Below are positions 38,191 through 48,372 of a stretch of 64,000 nucleotides of DNA, in pieces. Position 1 is the stretch's first letter, and every line of letters starts with the position of its first letter. The notes beneath the pieces were generated by a model, which saw nothing but the letters and a program-made list of their open reading frames with translations, ran no database searches and was not told where the DNA came from. The DNA comes from Sphingobacterium phlebotomi (lineage in GTDB: Bacteria > Bacteroidota > Bacteroidia > Sphingobacteriales > Sphingobacteriaceae), in the NCBI RefSeq assembly GCF_008180195.1, contig NZ_VTAV01000003.1:186001-250000 (forward strand). The letters run 5' to 3'. Both the position numbers and the translations under genes were made by a program.

Positions 38191-39690
38191 TTACGAAAAA
38201 TCTAACCAATCACTTTCACCCTGATAGGCCACAACGAGTTCCGCGTGATTCCGGAGCGATAAACTGGACGCTAACTGTGCGACATCGAGCTGCATATTGT
38301 ATACACAGTTTTCGACCAAGTCTTTTCGGAACCCTTTTTCCTGCATGTTGATGACGTATTGTGTATTGACAATGCGTGCAACGATTTTCCCCAGATCGAC
38401 TAATTTGCGTTGGACAAGATTTTCCGGTATCAAAAATTGTAGATATTCCCGGAAGCGGGGTGCTACTTTCTCGGTTGGCGCAAATTTAGATAGCGACTGA
38501 TAAAGAGAGGTCTCTTTTTGTCTCTTCATCCGTTTCAAGACGATTTCGGCAATCTGGGTATACAGCATCTCGTTCGATCCTTCGAAGATCTGGAACGGTC
38601 GGCTGTCCACAATCCCTCTTCCCGCGATGTGGCTAATTTTGTACCCATTAGCACCGGATACCTGTAGGCAGAGCTGTGCGGACTCTTGCATCAAATCGGT
38701 CACTAACGCTTTCATGCTGTTGGCTTCAAGGCCTTCGGTGGCTAGGTTATGTTCGATACCGCTGATCGCACTGCTTCGGGCACACATACCCGAACAGATC
38801 GTGAAAGCGGTCTGTATTCTCGAAAGTTGAAATTGTACGGAGTCTAAGGCCAAAAGGTTTCCTGTGCCCACCATACGGGTGGTACAGTGTTGGAGCGCTT
38901 CGTCCAGCATACGCTTGATAAAGCCCATACCCATGCCTGGGAATTGTAGTCGGCTGCGGTGCAAGATATCCAACATCATCTTAATGCCGGTACTTTCCGG
39001 TTGTAGACGCTGATAGTTGGGAACTTCTACATCGATCAGGTTCATGCCATAAGGAATCATGTATAACCCGAGGTTGCTGTATAGCTTTTCTACGGTAATA
39101 CGTTGTTTTGCTTCGGCATTGTTCGTGACAAAAAAGTCAACATCCCGGGCAAGCTCGCCGTTTCCTAAATCTTTTCGGGCGGCAACCAACCAGTAATCCG
39201 CCTGACCGGTCAAACCCTGCCAATGTTTACGGCCAGTGATGGCATAGCCTTCATCCATGGTTTGGTAGGATGTCCGCATGTTTAAGGCATCGCTTCCATA
39301 GTCCGGTTCGGTGATCATGAGCCCGCCCATACGCTGACCGCTTAAAAATTCCGGAAAGATTTTTTCTTTTATTTTGGCGTCGCCATATTTGGCCAGAGGC
39401 TCCAAAAACAAAGCGATATTGATACCGAACGTCAAGGATAAAGGTAGTGATTCGTATGAAGCGGCAGACAAGATGCTCAAGCACTCTTTGACGATGCTGC
39501 CGCGCCCGCCGTATTCCACCGGAATAGCAACAGCAAGCGGATGGGTATCCATGATATCCCGCCATACGTGTGGAGGCAGGCCCCGGTCATGGCTCATTTC
39601 GTTGATATCTTGTTGCTCATGAAACACCCGTCTAAGTGCTTGATTAAATCGTGCTATAAATACGGATAATTCTTCCTTCACCAATTCCAT
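38191..39690 (-). CDS. Acyl-CoA dehydrogenase family protein
   Basis: 499 residues, longer than the 380 of the short-chain enzymes because of a C-terminal extension. The N-terminal helical part is followed by GGLMITEPDYGSD (about residues 116-128), a typical FAD-site strand, and then ITGRKHWQGLTGQADYW. RPFQIFEGSNEMLY (about residue 382) matches the FAD/active-site loop YEGTNQ-type. It has no signal peptide and is cytoplasmic. It should oxidise an acyl-CoA, but the chain or substrate cannot be read. It converges on the sugar porter remnant and is unrelated to its neighbours. Confidence 0.9.
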   Translation of the reverse strand: MELVKEELSVFIARFNQALRRVFHEQQDINEMSHDRGLPPHVWRDIMDTHPLAVAIPVEYGGRGSIVKECLSILSAASYESLPLSLTFGINIALFLEPLAKYGDAKIKEKIFPEFLSGQRMGGLMITEPDYGSDALNMRTSYQTMDEGYAITGRKHWQGLTGQADYWLVAARKDLGNGELARDVDFFVTNNAEAKQRITVEKLYSNLGLYMIPYGMNLIDVEVPNYQRLQPESTGIKMMLDILHRSRLQFPGMGMGFIKRMLDEALQHCTTRMVGTGNLLALDSVQFQLSRIQTAFTICSGMCARSSAISGIEHNLATEGLEANSMKALVTDLMQESAQLCLQVSGANGYKISHIAGRGIVDSRPFQIFEGSNEMLYTQIAEIVLKRMKRQKETSLYQSLSKFAPTEKVAPRFREYLQFLIPENLVQRKLVDLGKIVARIVNTQYVINMQEKGFRKDLVENCVYNMQLDVAQLASSLSLRNHAELVVAYQGESDWLDFS

Positions 39691-39825
39691 GTAACGTTTT
39701 TTATAATTTTCTTTAGCAACAAATATATCTGTTTTTTTGGGAAATGAAGGGGTATATAAACAAAATTGGATCTGAACCGTTATTTATATAGAATGGAATG
39801 TTGAACTTTTTAAAACGTATATATT

Positions 39826-40008
39826 ATGAATACGCCAGAAAATGAAAATAATCCGAAGACAAAAGAGGAGTTAGAGAAGGAGAAACGAGAAAGCGAGAAA
39901 GAGGATACGAATGAAGGCAGTGGTTACATACCACCCCTGCCCGAAGAAACGGAAAATCCTCGCAAACACGACGATCCGATGGTTCACCGAGAACCAGGTA
40001 CACTCTAA
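39826..40008 (+). CDS. Small charged, probably disordered protein
   Basis: 60 residues, no signal peptide. It starts MNTPENENNPKTKEELEK and is dominated by Glu, Lys, Pro, Asn and Asp, ending VHREPGTL. I do not recognise a family, and the composition suggests an unstructured protein. It is followed by the split hairpin in which the IS element sits, as its expected terminator. I accept it as a gene on coding-like composition and a clear ATG, but with moderate confidence. Confidence 0.6.
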   Translation: MNTPENENNPKTKEELEKEKRESEKEDTNEGSGYIPPLPEETENPRKHDDPMVHREPGTL

Positions 40009-40027
40009 CTATAGTCCTTGTCGATAG

Positions 40028-40037
40028 AAAAAGAGAC
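40028..40037 (+). terminator. Left arm of a hairpin split by the IS element
   Basis: AAAAAGAGAC here is a perfect complement of GTCTCTTTTT at 41762-41771, which is followed by more T. The two arms flank the IS ends, so they look like one terminator interrupted by the insertion. Confidence 0.6.
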
Positions 40038-40047
40038 GCCCGGTAGC

Positions 40048-41753
40048 GAGGGCACTGAAAAAGTCTCAACTTTTTAATGAGACTTAAAGAAATGACTCAG
40101 TATAGGGTTCTCCTTACTCGGTCATTTTTGTTCAAAGGATTTCTGGAAGTTTGTTTTTAAATGACCTTATTGAAGGTCTAATCGACGAGGACTTGCTATT
40201 TGAGTTTTGAGCATCCCAATTGGTTTCTTTTTGAGGCAATCAATTTGAGGATTCTTTTCAAGTTTACCGTAAAGATGGCCATAGCACCCTGCATTTCCAT
40301 GTTTTGGATACCATAGGAATCAGCCCTCCCATATCCATGGACATTCTTGAGCTCGCTGTTCTTTGCCTCTATCTTATACCTTTCCCTGGATTTACTTCGA
40401 TAATATTCGGTTTCCTGAAAGGCCATCTGATCTTTATTTTGCGCCTTCCTTATAACATCCTTCTCTGAGAGGGCAAACCCTGCATTTCTCCACATCAAAG
40501 AAATAGCTATCAACCTGATTTCCTGCAACATTCTTTTTGCCGCCCCGAGCTTTCTTTATGGCCAGATGACCGGCTGGACAGACAAACATCCCCGCGTCCT
40601 TGTTGTAGTGAAAGTGATCTCCTTCTTTCCTGCATCCCTGGCTGACTGCCGGACTCAATTTAGCGATGATATCAATGCCCTGCTCTTTTGCCAATTGGAG
40701 GTTGTCTTTTCCAGAATATGCGGCATCGCCTATTATCGTATCCACTTCCATTCCATTCTGCTGGCTGATCTCCAGTAGCCGGGGCAGTTCCGGGCCATCG
40801 CCCTTCTCACCCGTAGTAACCACCGCTGCTGTGATGATCCGTTCCCCGGTCATCGCCAGGTGTGTTTTATAACCAAAGAAACTGCTATCTATTGATTTAC
40901 GTCCAAGCCTGGCCTCATCATCTTTAGAGAGCAGATAGTATTCTTTTGTGTCTTCAATGGTTTCCTTCAACAGGTTCAACTTTTCCTTTACAGCCGGTAT
41001 TTCACTGATAGATTGATCCTGGTCAAGGACCCTCTGTAATTCCCTGCAATAGGTAAGCTCTTGATCCAGGTCGTTGGATTCGTTCTTGTGTGGCAGATTC
41101 CCTTTGTATTCCTCATCGATCTGATATATCGCCTTTCTCAATTGCTTGGAGCGTTCCTTGAGGACTTCCAGTGCAGTATAGGGGTTCGATCTGGAATGGG
41201 TATGGGTCGCGTCTACTATGATGGACCTTGATTTTATAATACCCTTTTCAAGAGCAATAGTTACGGTCTTATTGATCAACAGGTTCAATAGATCCATATC
41301 TTTTAATCGTAGTTTGCGAAACTTGGTCAGGGAACTTGAATTGATCACATCCTCCTCTGGAGCCATTTCAAGAAAGTATTTAAAGGACATGTCATATCTG
41401 GAACGCTCAACAACATCTACATCCGAAACCGTGTAGATCGTTTTTAGCAGAAGGTACTTGAACATCTTGATAGGGCTCTCCGCTGTACGGCCATTCGTGT
41501 GGCAGTACTTAGCCAAAAGCTCGTCATAGATAAAACTAAAATCGATAAGATCGTTTATTTTTCGAAGAAGATTGTCTTTTGGAACAATGATATCGTACAG
41601 TCCTGAATAGGAACTGAACTGTATTTTTTGTTGGGTAGAGAGCATCCTGATGTCCGTTTAAGCCTACTTTAAGATACGAAAAAAGGAGCAGAAAACTGTT
41701 GTTTCTACTCCTTTTTTTAGCCCAATCTAAAAAGGGACTTTTTCAGTGCCCTC
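40048..41753. mobile_element. IS1182-like insertion sequence with a broken transposase
   Basis: The ends are inverted repeats: GAGGGCACTGAAAAAGTCTC at 40048-40067 and its complement GGGACTTTTTCAGTGCCCTC at 41734-41753 (18 of 20 match). The size is about 1.7 kb. The transposase gene lies on the minus strand between them. No clear direct repeat of the target was found. The element sits inside a terminator-like hairpin between two convergent genes. Confidence 0.88.
40196..41645 (-). pseudogene. IS1182-family transposase, frameshifted
   Basis: The first frame (41645 to 40434) has 403 residues with VDATHTHSRS and IIGDAAYSGKDN as two acidic catalytic sites, and a Cys cluster EKCRVCPLREGCYKEG. It then stops. 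The second frame (to 40196) carries KDQMAFQETEYYRSKSRERY and KIEAKNSELKNVHGYGRADS, which holds the catalytic Glu. The two frames differ by +1, so the DDE triad is split, and a few residues expected between GAK and KDQ seem missing. A programmed frameshift is possible but not supported by a classic slippery site, so inactivation is the simpler reading. Confidence 0.85.
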
Positions 41754-41803
41754 CCATTAGGGTCTCTTTTTTTAATTCCCTCGTCCTAAATTCGCTTGAT
41801 GAA

Positions 41804-42809
41804 TCAATGGTTTCCAGATTGGTTCACACCGCTTGGTAGAGACAGAAATGGTAAATGAAGGTCGTTATCAAAGACTCCTCCACCGGAACTATTAAAGGAT
41901 GTAGCGTCGAATCCGTTGGATGCAGAAATCGAGATCGACCCGTTGGGTAAAATGTTATCGCGGATAAGAATCGATTCTTCGATGCCGGTTACACCTCCCT
42001 GCCTCCAATATCCAATCCCCCCGTACATCCCACCTACCAGAGAATCTATATGGATGCTGTTGTTTTTAATCTCGACATACTTTAAATATGGATATGTGCT
42101 TGGATTGATATAGATGTATAACAAGATGCCAGAGTCATAAAACGTGTTATCGGTGATACTTAGATGTTGACCATTACGCGCTTTAATAGCACCTCCACTT
42201 GCATTTGCTGGCCAACCTTTGATGGTATTGTTATGGATTGTCAAGCCATCAAAACTATGGGCATATATGCCATGATCGGTATTTTCGTCTTCTGCATTCA
42301 GCGATAACGTGCGGTCAATGGTGTTGCCCGAGATAAGGCTGTTGCTTTCGGAATTGTCGTTAATAGCCGTGATAAAATGACCAGTAGTGCCACCATTACC
42401 AAAGGTGTTATTGATTACTTTTGAGCCCGTAGTCCCTGAGCCGACCCATACCCCACGACCGCTATTTCCCGAACGTCGGGAAAATACACAATTGGAAACC
42501 ATAGCGTTTTCGGCGTTGATCAGTCTAATGTAGGCGTCGTGTAAGTCTGTTGACTTATTCGTGTCCGCCTTTTTGACGCCGTAGTCGAAAATACACCATT
42601 TGAAGTGTACGTTTTTGGCGTTGCGTATATACAGGCTCATGTTCCAGAATGTAATGCCCGAAATGGTACAACTATCTACATCCTCCGGATAATAGTCTTG
42701 TTGGTGCAATGCGGTAGTCTTCTGCTCCTTCAGGAATGACGCTATCTTCTATCTGGGAGCAAGAACTGGTGAAAAGTGCTGCTGAAATAAGGAATAATAA
42801 ATTTTTCAT
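41804..42809 (-). pseudogene. Broken lipoprotein gene with a right-handed parallel beta-helix
   Basis: At the ATG at 42809 the frame reads MKNLLFLISAALFTSSCSQI, a good lipoprotein signal, and runs to a stop at 42672. The downstream frame (from about 42709 to 41804, TTG only as start) encodes a beta-helix: repeated N-x-I/F-x-x-x units such as SNCVFSRRSG, NNTFGNGG, ISGNTIDR, IHNNTIKGW and IKNNSIHID. The signal and the helix are in different frames near 42710-42720, and the helix lacks its expected first turns. Thus the secreted pectate-lyase-like protein appears inactivated by an internal deletion with frameshift. A sequencing error is the alternative. Confidence 0.7.
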
Positions 42810-42828
42810 GATTCAAATGTTTATAAAA

Positions 42829-44259
42829 TTAGGGATATTGTTTTTCCATTTCTCGACCGATGACTTCCATGCGGTGTTTTAGTATCTGGTTCTCGTTTCC
42901 ATATGAACTGTCCCATCTTGGGTTTTGAAGCTGCTGTTCCCACTGATCCAATTTTTGCAGTAACATGTGAGCAATATTGGGATGTGTAGCTGCGATATTT
43001 CTTGATTCTCCGGGATCTTCCGACAGATCGAATAATAGCAGCGGATTATCAGCGACTTTAATCAACTTCCAATCCTGATGTCTCACGGCTTTTGCTATAC
43101 CGCGTCGCCAGAACAGAAAAGAATGTGCGGTTTCCTTGTTGAGGACATCGAATAAATTGATTCCGTCAGTGACCACGTTTGGTGAAAGCAGGTCGCTGGC
43201 GGCAGAAACAGCGGTCGGTAAGATATCCAAGCTCGATACGAGTGCGTCGCATACGGTGTCTTGTGGTAGTTTTCGTGGCCATTGCATAAGGAGCGGAACT
43301 TTAATTCCACCTTCCCATTTGGAACCTTTTAACCCTCTAAGGAAACCATTGTCGGAGCCGTTGTTGACGGCACCGCCGTTATCGTTCAAAAATATAATTA
43401 AGGTGTTTTCGTAAAGATTCTCTTCCTTTAATTTCGCTACAATACGGCCGATGCTGCTATCCATATCGTCGATTAACGCTAAAAACTGGCGTCGCAGCGG
43501 ATCTCCAACGTGTGCATATTTTTGGAGTGTTTCGGGTTTTACGTCCATTGGCGTATGAACAGCGTTGAAGGCCAGATACATGAAAAAGGGCGATTTACGG
43601 TAACGATTGATATAAGTAATAGCCTTGTCTGTTAAGTCGTCGGTCAGATATCGAATACTGTCCTCCGGTATGATATGGTCGTCGTCGTACAAAGTGGAAA
43701 GATCGGTTGTCTTTTCTGGAGCAATGGGATAATAACTCCTGGAGCCCCCTAAGAATCCATAAAAATGGTCGAATCCTCGGTTTCGGGGGTGGTATGGTGC
43801 TAGATCCCCCAGATGCCACTTACCTATTGCAATGGTGGTATAGCCGTTAGTTTGTAAATAGTTTGCGATCGTCTTTTGGTTGGTATCCAGACCGACATCT
43901 TCTTGTGAAAAACCGGCTGTAGGTAACGTGGATGGATTGTGATCAAAACCAAAGCGCTGTTGGTATTGCCCCGTTAGCAATCCAGCTCTGGAGGGTGAAC
44001 ATACCGAAGCGGTGACATAACTATTGGTAAAGCGTACCCCATGTTTAGCCAAGTCATCAATATGTGGTGTATGGACATCTTTGCTGCCATAACATCCAAA
44101 ATCACCGTAGCCGCCATCGTCACTCAAGATAACGATAATGTTTGGGGGATCGACGCTTGGCGTGGTGTTCGCGGATACCGTATACGTAAAAAGAAGTATG
44201 TGCAATGTGCAAATTCCTTTGTAAAGGAACAAGTAGGGATATTTTGTAGGTTGTGACAT
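42829..44259 (-). CDS. Arylsulfatase-family (S1) sulfatase
   Basis: 476 residues. Residues 38-48 (PPNIIVILSDD) give the first metal ligands, and VCSPSRAGLLTG (C87) is the C-x-P-S-R signature whose Cys becomes formylglycine, the catalytic residue. GKWHLGDLAP and FLYLAFNAVHTP-type blocks also fit. A hydrophobic N-terminus (about 14-30) is probably a signal peptide. It should remove sulfate esters from a sulfated glycan fragment in the periplasm, and needs an anaerobic or FGE-type maturase that is not in the window. It is divergent from the hybrid regulator and carries its own copy of the candidate binding repeats. The start leaves a very short leader. Confidence 0.93.
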   Translation of the reverse strand: MSQPTKYPYLFLYKGICTLHILLFTYTVSANTTPSVDPPNIIVILSDDGGYGDFGCYGSKDVHTPHIDDLAKHGVRFTNSYVTASVCSPSRAGLLTGQYQQRFGFDHNPSTLPTAGFSQEDVGLDTNQKTIANYLQTNGYTTIAIGKWHLGDLAPYHPRNRGFDHFYGFLGGSRSYYPIAPEKTTDLSTLYDDDHIIPEDSIRYLTDDLTDKAITYINRYRKSPFFMYLAFNAVHTPMDVKPETLQKYAHVGDPLRRQFLALIDDMDSSIGRIVAKLKEENLYENTLIIFLNDNGGAVNNGSDNGFLRGLKGSKWEGGIKVPLLMQWPRKLPQDTVCDALVSSLDILPTAVSAASDLLSPNVVTDGINLFDVLNKETAHSFLFWRRGIAKAVRHQDWKLIKVADNPLLLFDLSEDPGESRNIAATHPNIAHMLLQKLDQWEQQLQNPRWDSSYGNENQILKHRMEVIGREMEKQYP

Positions 44260-44291
44260 ATAACAAAAATCAACTATCCATTTTATTTTTT

Positions 44292-44332
44292 AGGGGTAAT
44301 AATTCGGAAAGGGAGGGGTATTCTTGTCAATC
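44292..44332 (-). promoter_or_regulatory. Candidate hybrid-regulator binding repeats upstream of the sulfatase
   Basis: On the minus strand TTTCCGAATTATTACCCCT occupies 44310-44292. A second copy is marked by TACCCCT 22 bp away (44320-44314), more diverged in the rest. The first copy matches 17 of 19 bases with 48395-48413. The edge at 44292 lies 25 bp from a TTTG element (44267-44264), as it does at the lyase promoter. Confidence 0.65.
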
Positions 44333-44349
44333 GTTTACAAAAAAATGCC

Positions 44350-44357
44350 TAGTTTTG
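44350..44357 (+). promoter_or_regulatory. Candidate -7 box for the hybrid regulator gene
   Basis: TAGTTTTG matches TAnnTTTG exactly, 31 bp before the ATG at 44389; a TTG at 44324-44326 is 23 bp upstream of it. Confidence 0.5.
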
Positions 44358-44388
44358 GAAAAATTAACCAGACGATAGTAATCCGAAG

Positions 44389-47300
44389 ATGATTAGCATT
44401 CGAGATAGCAGATTTTTTAGGTTTTATATATTCCTATGTCTTTTTCCCTTAACGAGTGCCGCACAATTCAACCTTGGGAAGTTGTCCTATGACGACGGTT
44501 TATCTCATAGTACAGTGTTAAGTTTGTGTAGATCGAGTGAGGGTTATCTCTGGATAGGGACAAGAGACGGGTTGAACCGCTATGATGGGGTGTCCATACG
44601 TCAGTACCGTTCGGATGCAGCCGATAGTACAACATTATCCACCAACAACTATATTTATGCTATTCGCGAAAATCCGATGGATAAAACCTTGTGGGTAGGC
44701 ACGCAAAATGGACTTAATATATATTCGCCGGCGAGCGATCGTTTTAAACGGATTGTTACGGAGTATCCAGCGAACAGTCGCAGCCAACATTTTGCCATCT
44801 TAAGTATTTTATTCGATGGTCCTATGGCTCTCATAGGAACTAATAATGGGATCGTCACGATAAAGCAGTCGTCCGATCCGTCATTGGCTGATACCTATCT
44901 GCGTAACCATGAAATACATGCTATCTTCAAAAATGGTAAGGACTATCTTCTGGGGTCGAATAAAGGGCTCTTTGTTTTTCGGTATCCTGCTGAAATCATT
45001 CCGATAGAAATCCGAACGGCTAAAAATCCGCAGATTAAAAGTATAAAAAGGGTCGGAAAGGATAAAATTTGGGTTGCCTCGGATAACCAAGGTTTAATAG
45101 AGCTGGATAATAATTATGCTGTTCAACGGCATTTCCGTCAACGCGATGGCCTTTCCAGTGATTTCGTCCGGACGATTGAGGCGGATGGTGAAGGTAACGT
45201 CTGGGTTGGAACAATGAATGGTATTGATATTCTCTGGAAAGGGCATACTAAATTTCAACAATTACAATTCGGTCCGGCAGCCCCTTTTGGATTAAGTGAT
45301 AACTCCATCAAAATGATATACCGGGATAATCAGCAGATCATGTGGATTGGTACGAATTTTGGCGGTGTGAACTACTATCATCCTGCGGTATTCAACTTCA
45401 CTGTTGATGCGGCTGATGGTCTTCCTCACCATTTGAGTGGCAATCTGATCAGTGCCCTCAGTAACGATAGCGATGGAAATATTTGGGTAGGCACCGAACG
45501 GGAAGGCTTGAATGTCCGGAAAAAAGGGGATGAAAACTTTGTTAGGATTCCGTTAAGGTCACATACGGTAAAAAGTATTTTTGCAGATAACCAATTCGTG
45601 TACGTCGGAACTTTTGACGCTGGTTTGGCGGTCATTAACCGAAAAGATGTTCAGGATATCATCTATTTGGATACGTCCAGCCGAAACGGATGGAGACTCC
45701 GGCAGAATTATATCAGTTCGGTAGCAAAAGACGAAGATGGAAATATTTGGATAGGGACCGGAAGCAACGGCGTGGATATCATTCGAAAAGGTTTTTCGTC
45801 CATTGCTCATCTTGATGAGAGGACAAAACTGGCGATATCGAATAATTACATCAAATATATCCATGTTGGAAACCATAATCAAATTTGGATCGCAACAGCT
45901 CGGGGATTGAACTGCTTACATATGGCCGGTGGAGAAATCAATGCTGTGGACACGCTTTTTAGAGACGATTATATCAATACGGTTTTTGAGGATAGCCAAC
46001 ACCAAGTTTGGGTGGGTACGCAAGAGAAAGGGCTGATTAAATATGATCCCGCGACAGGTAAACGGGAAAAAATAAAGCTGTTCCCAGATTTTCAAGCGTA
46101 TCATGTACTGGGGATTACCCAAGGAAATACCAACGAGATATTCGTGGTGACGAATAGGGGGTTGGTCATTTATAACGACAAAAACGGACATATCGCGTAT
46201 AAGAATATGGAGGATGGCATTCCTACGAATCAGTTTCTTCCAAATGCTACGCTTAAACTTGGAGATCACATCTTGATCGGTTCTTACAAGGGACTGATCG
46301 ATCTTCAGATGGCGAACAGGAATATAGATAGCACGACACCGCAAATCCTGGTGACAAGAATTCAGATAAGCGGGATGACTACCGACGAAGCAAGACATCT
46401 CCTAGGAACCGCTAATCCCAATACCATCAGCAAATTGAAATTGGGGTATGACCAAAATGCCTTTACGATTCATTTTGCGTCCAGCAACTTAATAGATCCA
46501 AAGAAAAATCGGTTTGCTTATCGGATAGCTGGTCTTGATACAGAATGGCATATCACCGAAACACCATTTGTTAACTATACGAATCTGCCGCCAGGGAATT
46601 ATAAGCTGGAATTAAAAGCGATAAACAGCAATGGTATCACAAGTGATCCGGCGAAGATATTAAGGATAACGATCCTGCCACCTTTTTACCTTTCCGTATG
46701 GGCGTTTATTTTTTACTTCGTCGTAGCATTCGCCGTTGTTTATTTTATTTATCGGTATAATCTGGAAAAGAGACAACTAAAGAACAAACTGTTCTATGAA
46801 GAAAAGCTGTATAGAAATCAACAGGCTTTATTGCAGTCTAAGGTCGATTTTTTTACCAAAATCAGCCATGAAATCCGCACACCCCTCACCCTGATTTATG
46901 CACCTATCGATAAAATTCTTCGGAATGGTAATTTAGAGAAGCAGATCGAAGGGCAATTGCAGATCGTTCGGAAAAATATCCAACATTTGTTAAATCTGAT
47001 GAATGAGATTCTGACATTTAGTAAACTGCAGTCTCAAAAATTACGTCTCCAAGTCCATGTTTTGGCATCACAGCCTTATTTTGATGATATATTTGGTCGA
47101 TTCACGTCGTTAGCGGAGGAGTACGATGTCGATTATATATTGGATAACCGTTTTTATGGAAATTTTTATGCGGATCCGCAACAGCTCGAAAAAGTCATCC
47201 TCAATTTATTATCCAACGCCTTCAAGTTTAGAACAAAGCATGTTGCCAGGATAGCGTTGCGCATATGGGCTGAAGAAAATAATTTGATCATCCACGTGAT

Positions 47301-48372
47301 GGATAATGGAAGAGGTATAAAGGAGGAAGACAAGGAGAAGATATTTGATAATTTTTACCAAGGGACCAATGACAATGCTGGAAGTACGGGATATGGAATA
47401 GGATTATCCTTAGCGCGGGAAATTGTGGAACTGCATAAGGGAGAGATTATGATAAATGAGCACGTAGCGCTACAAGAAGGTTATAAAACGGTGTTTACGG
47501 TTATATTGAATAATGCGGTTGCAGAACAAGAGTTGGCCGATGATGTCCATAGTGAGGTACAACAAGAGAGCATAGCCATGAAAAGAGCTGACCATGAAGG
47601 GCTTTTGCAATCGAGAAGAAAGGCGTACCACTTGTTGATTGTGGAAGATAATGAAGAATTACGGGCTTTTTTGGTCAATCACCTAGCCGAATATTACCAG
47701 ATTACACCCGCCGAAAATGGCGCAGTAGCACTGCAGCTTCTCCAAGAAAGTTCTCCAGATATTATCATTACCGATATAGCCATGCCTGGTATGGATGGTT
47801 TTGAAATGGTAAGACAACTGAAACTTGATCAGGAAACCGCCCATATCCCTGTTATTATGTTGACCGCCAAAGGGGAGGAGGCTGATATGATCAAAGGGTA
47901 CCAACAGGGAACTATGCATTATGTGGTAAAACCCTTTAATCTCCAAATTCTGGAGTTACAAATAGCTAATTTAATTGCCGCAAGTGAACAGATAAAGGAA
48001 AGAAACCGGTTATATTTTCTTAGTGGCAAGGTCGAAGCAGGCTGTCAAAGTGCTGACGAGGAATACATGATGGTGTTACGTAGACTGATTGACGAGAAGA
48101 TGATGGATAGCCAGTTCTCTGTCGGAACACTGGCAGAACATATGAATCAAAGCCAGAGCGCATTGCTGAAAAAAGTAAAACGCCTAACAGGCCTTAATGT
48201 CGCTGAATTGATTAAGGAAATTCGCTTGAATAGGGCTGCGGAATTGCTGCGCATAAAAGAAAGTATTGCAGAAGTTGCCTATACGGTTGGTTTTAGCGAT
48301 AGAAAATATTTCAGCCGGGAATTCAAGAAAAAATTCGGTATAAATCCTTCTGAATTCCGGGAAAAACAATAA
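44389..48372 (+). CDS. Hybrid two-component system sensor/regulator (HTCS)
   Basis: 1327 residues combining sensor and response regulator in one chain. A signal sequence is followed by a periplasmic part of about 630 residues of Reg_prop beta-propeller repeats (repeated GNIWVGT- and GLIELDN-like motifs), a Y_Y_Y domain (about 690-760, YRIAGLDTEWHIT), a membrane segment (about 766-790), a histidine kinase (H827 in ISHEIRTPLTL), an ATPase domain (NLLSNAFKF, GTGYGIGLSLA-like), a receiver domain (D1129 in IIITDIAMPGMDG) and an AraC-type DNA-binding domain at the end (VGFSDRKYFSREFKKKFG). It should bind an oligosaccharide in the periplasm and activate locus 2. Confidence 0.97.
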   Translation: MISIRDSRFFRFYIFLCLFPLTSAAQFNLGKLSYDDGLSHSTVLSLCRSSEGYLWIGTRDGLNRYDGVSIRQYRSDAADSTTLSTNNYIYAIRENPMDKTLWVGTQNGLNIYSPASDRFKRIVTEYPANSRSQHFAILSILFDGPMALIGTNNGIVTIKQSSDPSLADTYLRNHEIHAIFKNGKDYLLGSNKGLFVFRYPAEIIPIEIRTAKNPQIKSIKRVGKDKIWVASDNQGLIELDNNYAVQRHFRQRDGLSSDFVRTIEADGEGNVWVGTMNGIDILWKGHTKFQQLQFGPAAPFGLSDNSIKMIYRDNQQIMWIGTNFGGVNYYHPAVFNFTVDAADGLPHHLSGNLISALSNDSDGNIWVGTEREGLNVRKKGDENFVRIPLRSHTVKSIFADNQFVYVGTFDAGLAVINRKDVQDIIYLDTSSRNGWRLRQNYISSVAKDEDGNIWIGTGSNGVDIIRKGFSSIAHLDERTKLAISNNYIKYIHVGNHNQIWIATARGLNCLHMAGGEINAVDTLFRDDYINTVFEDSQHQVWVGTQEKGLIKYDPATGKREKIKLFPDFQAYHVLGITQGNTNEIFVVTNRGLVIYNDKNGHIAYKNMEDGIPTNQFLPNATLKLGDHILIGSYKGLIDLQMANRNIDSTTPQILVTRIQISGMTTDEARHLLGTANPNTISKLKLGYDQNAFTIHFASSNLIDPKKNRFAYRIAGLDTEWHITETPFVNYTNLPPGNYKLELKAINSNGITSDPAKILRITILPPFYLSVWAFIFYFVVAFAVVYFIYRYNLEKRQLKNKLFYEEKLYRNQQALLQSKVDFFTKISHEIRTPLTLIYAPIDKILRNGNLEKQIEGQLQIVRKNIQHLLNLMNEILTFSKLQSQKLRLQVHVLASQPYFDDIFGRFTSLAEEYDVDYILDNRFYGNFYADPQQLEKVILNLLSNAFKFRTKHVARIALRIWAEENNLIIHVMDNGRGIKEEDKEKIFDNFYQGTNDNAGSTGYGIGLSLAREIVELHKGEIMINEHVALQEGYKTVFTVILNNAVAEQELADDVHSEVQQESIAMKRADHEGLLQSRRKAYHLLIVEDNEELRAFLVNHLAEYYQITPAENGAVALQLLQESSPDIIITDIAMPGMDGFEMVRQLKLDQETAHIPVIMLTAKGEEADMIKGYQQGTMHYVVKPFNLQILELQIANLIAASEQIKERNRLYFLSGKVEAGCQSADEEYMMVLRRLIDEKMMDSQFSVGTLAEHMNQSQSALLKKVKRLTGLNVAELIKEIRLNRAAELLRIKESIAEVAYTVGFSDRKYFSREFKKKFGINPSEFREKQ

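Noticed and set aside
40434-40531. Programmed frameshifting in the IS transposase
   Set aside because: The overlap has no classic slippery heptamer, the shift is +1, and residues seem missing at the junction; inactivation is simpler.
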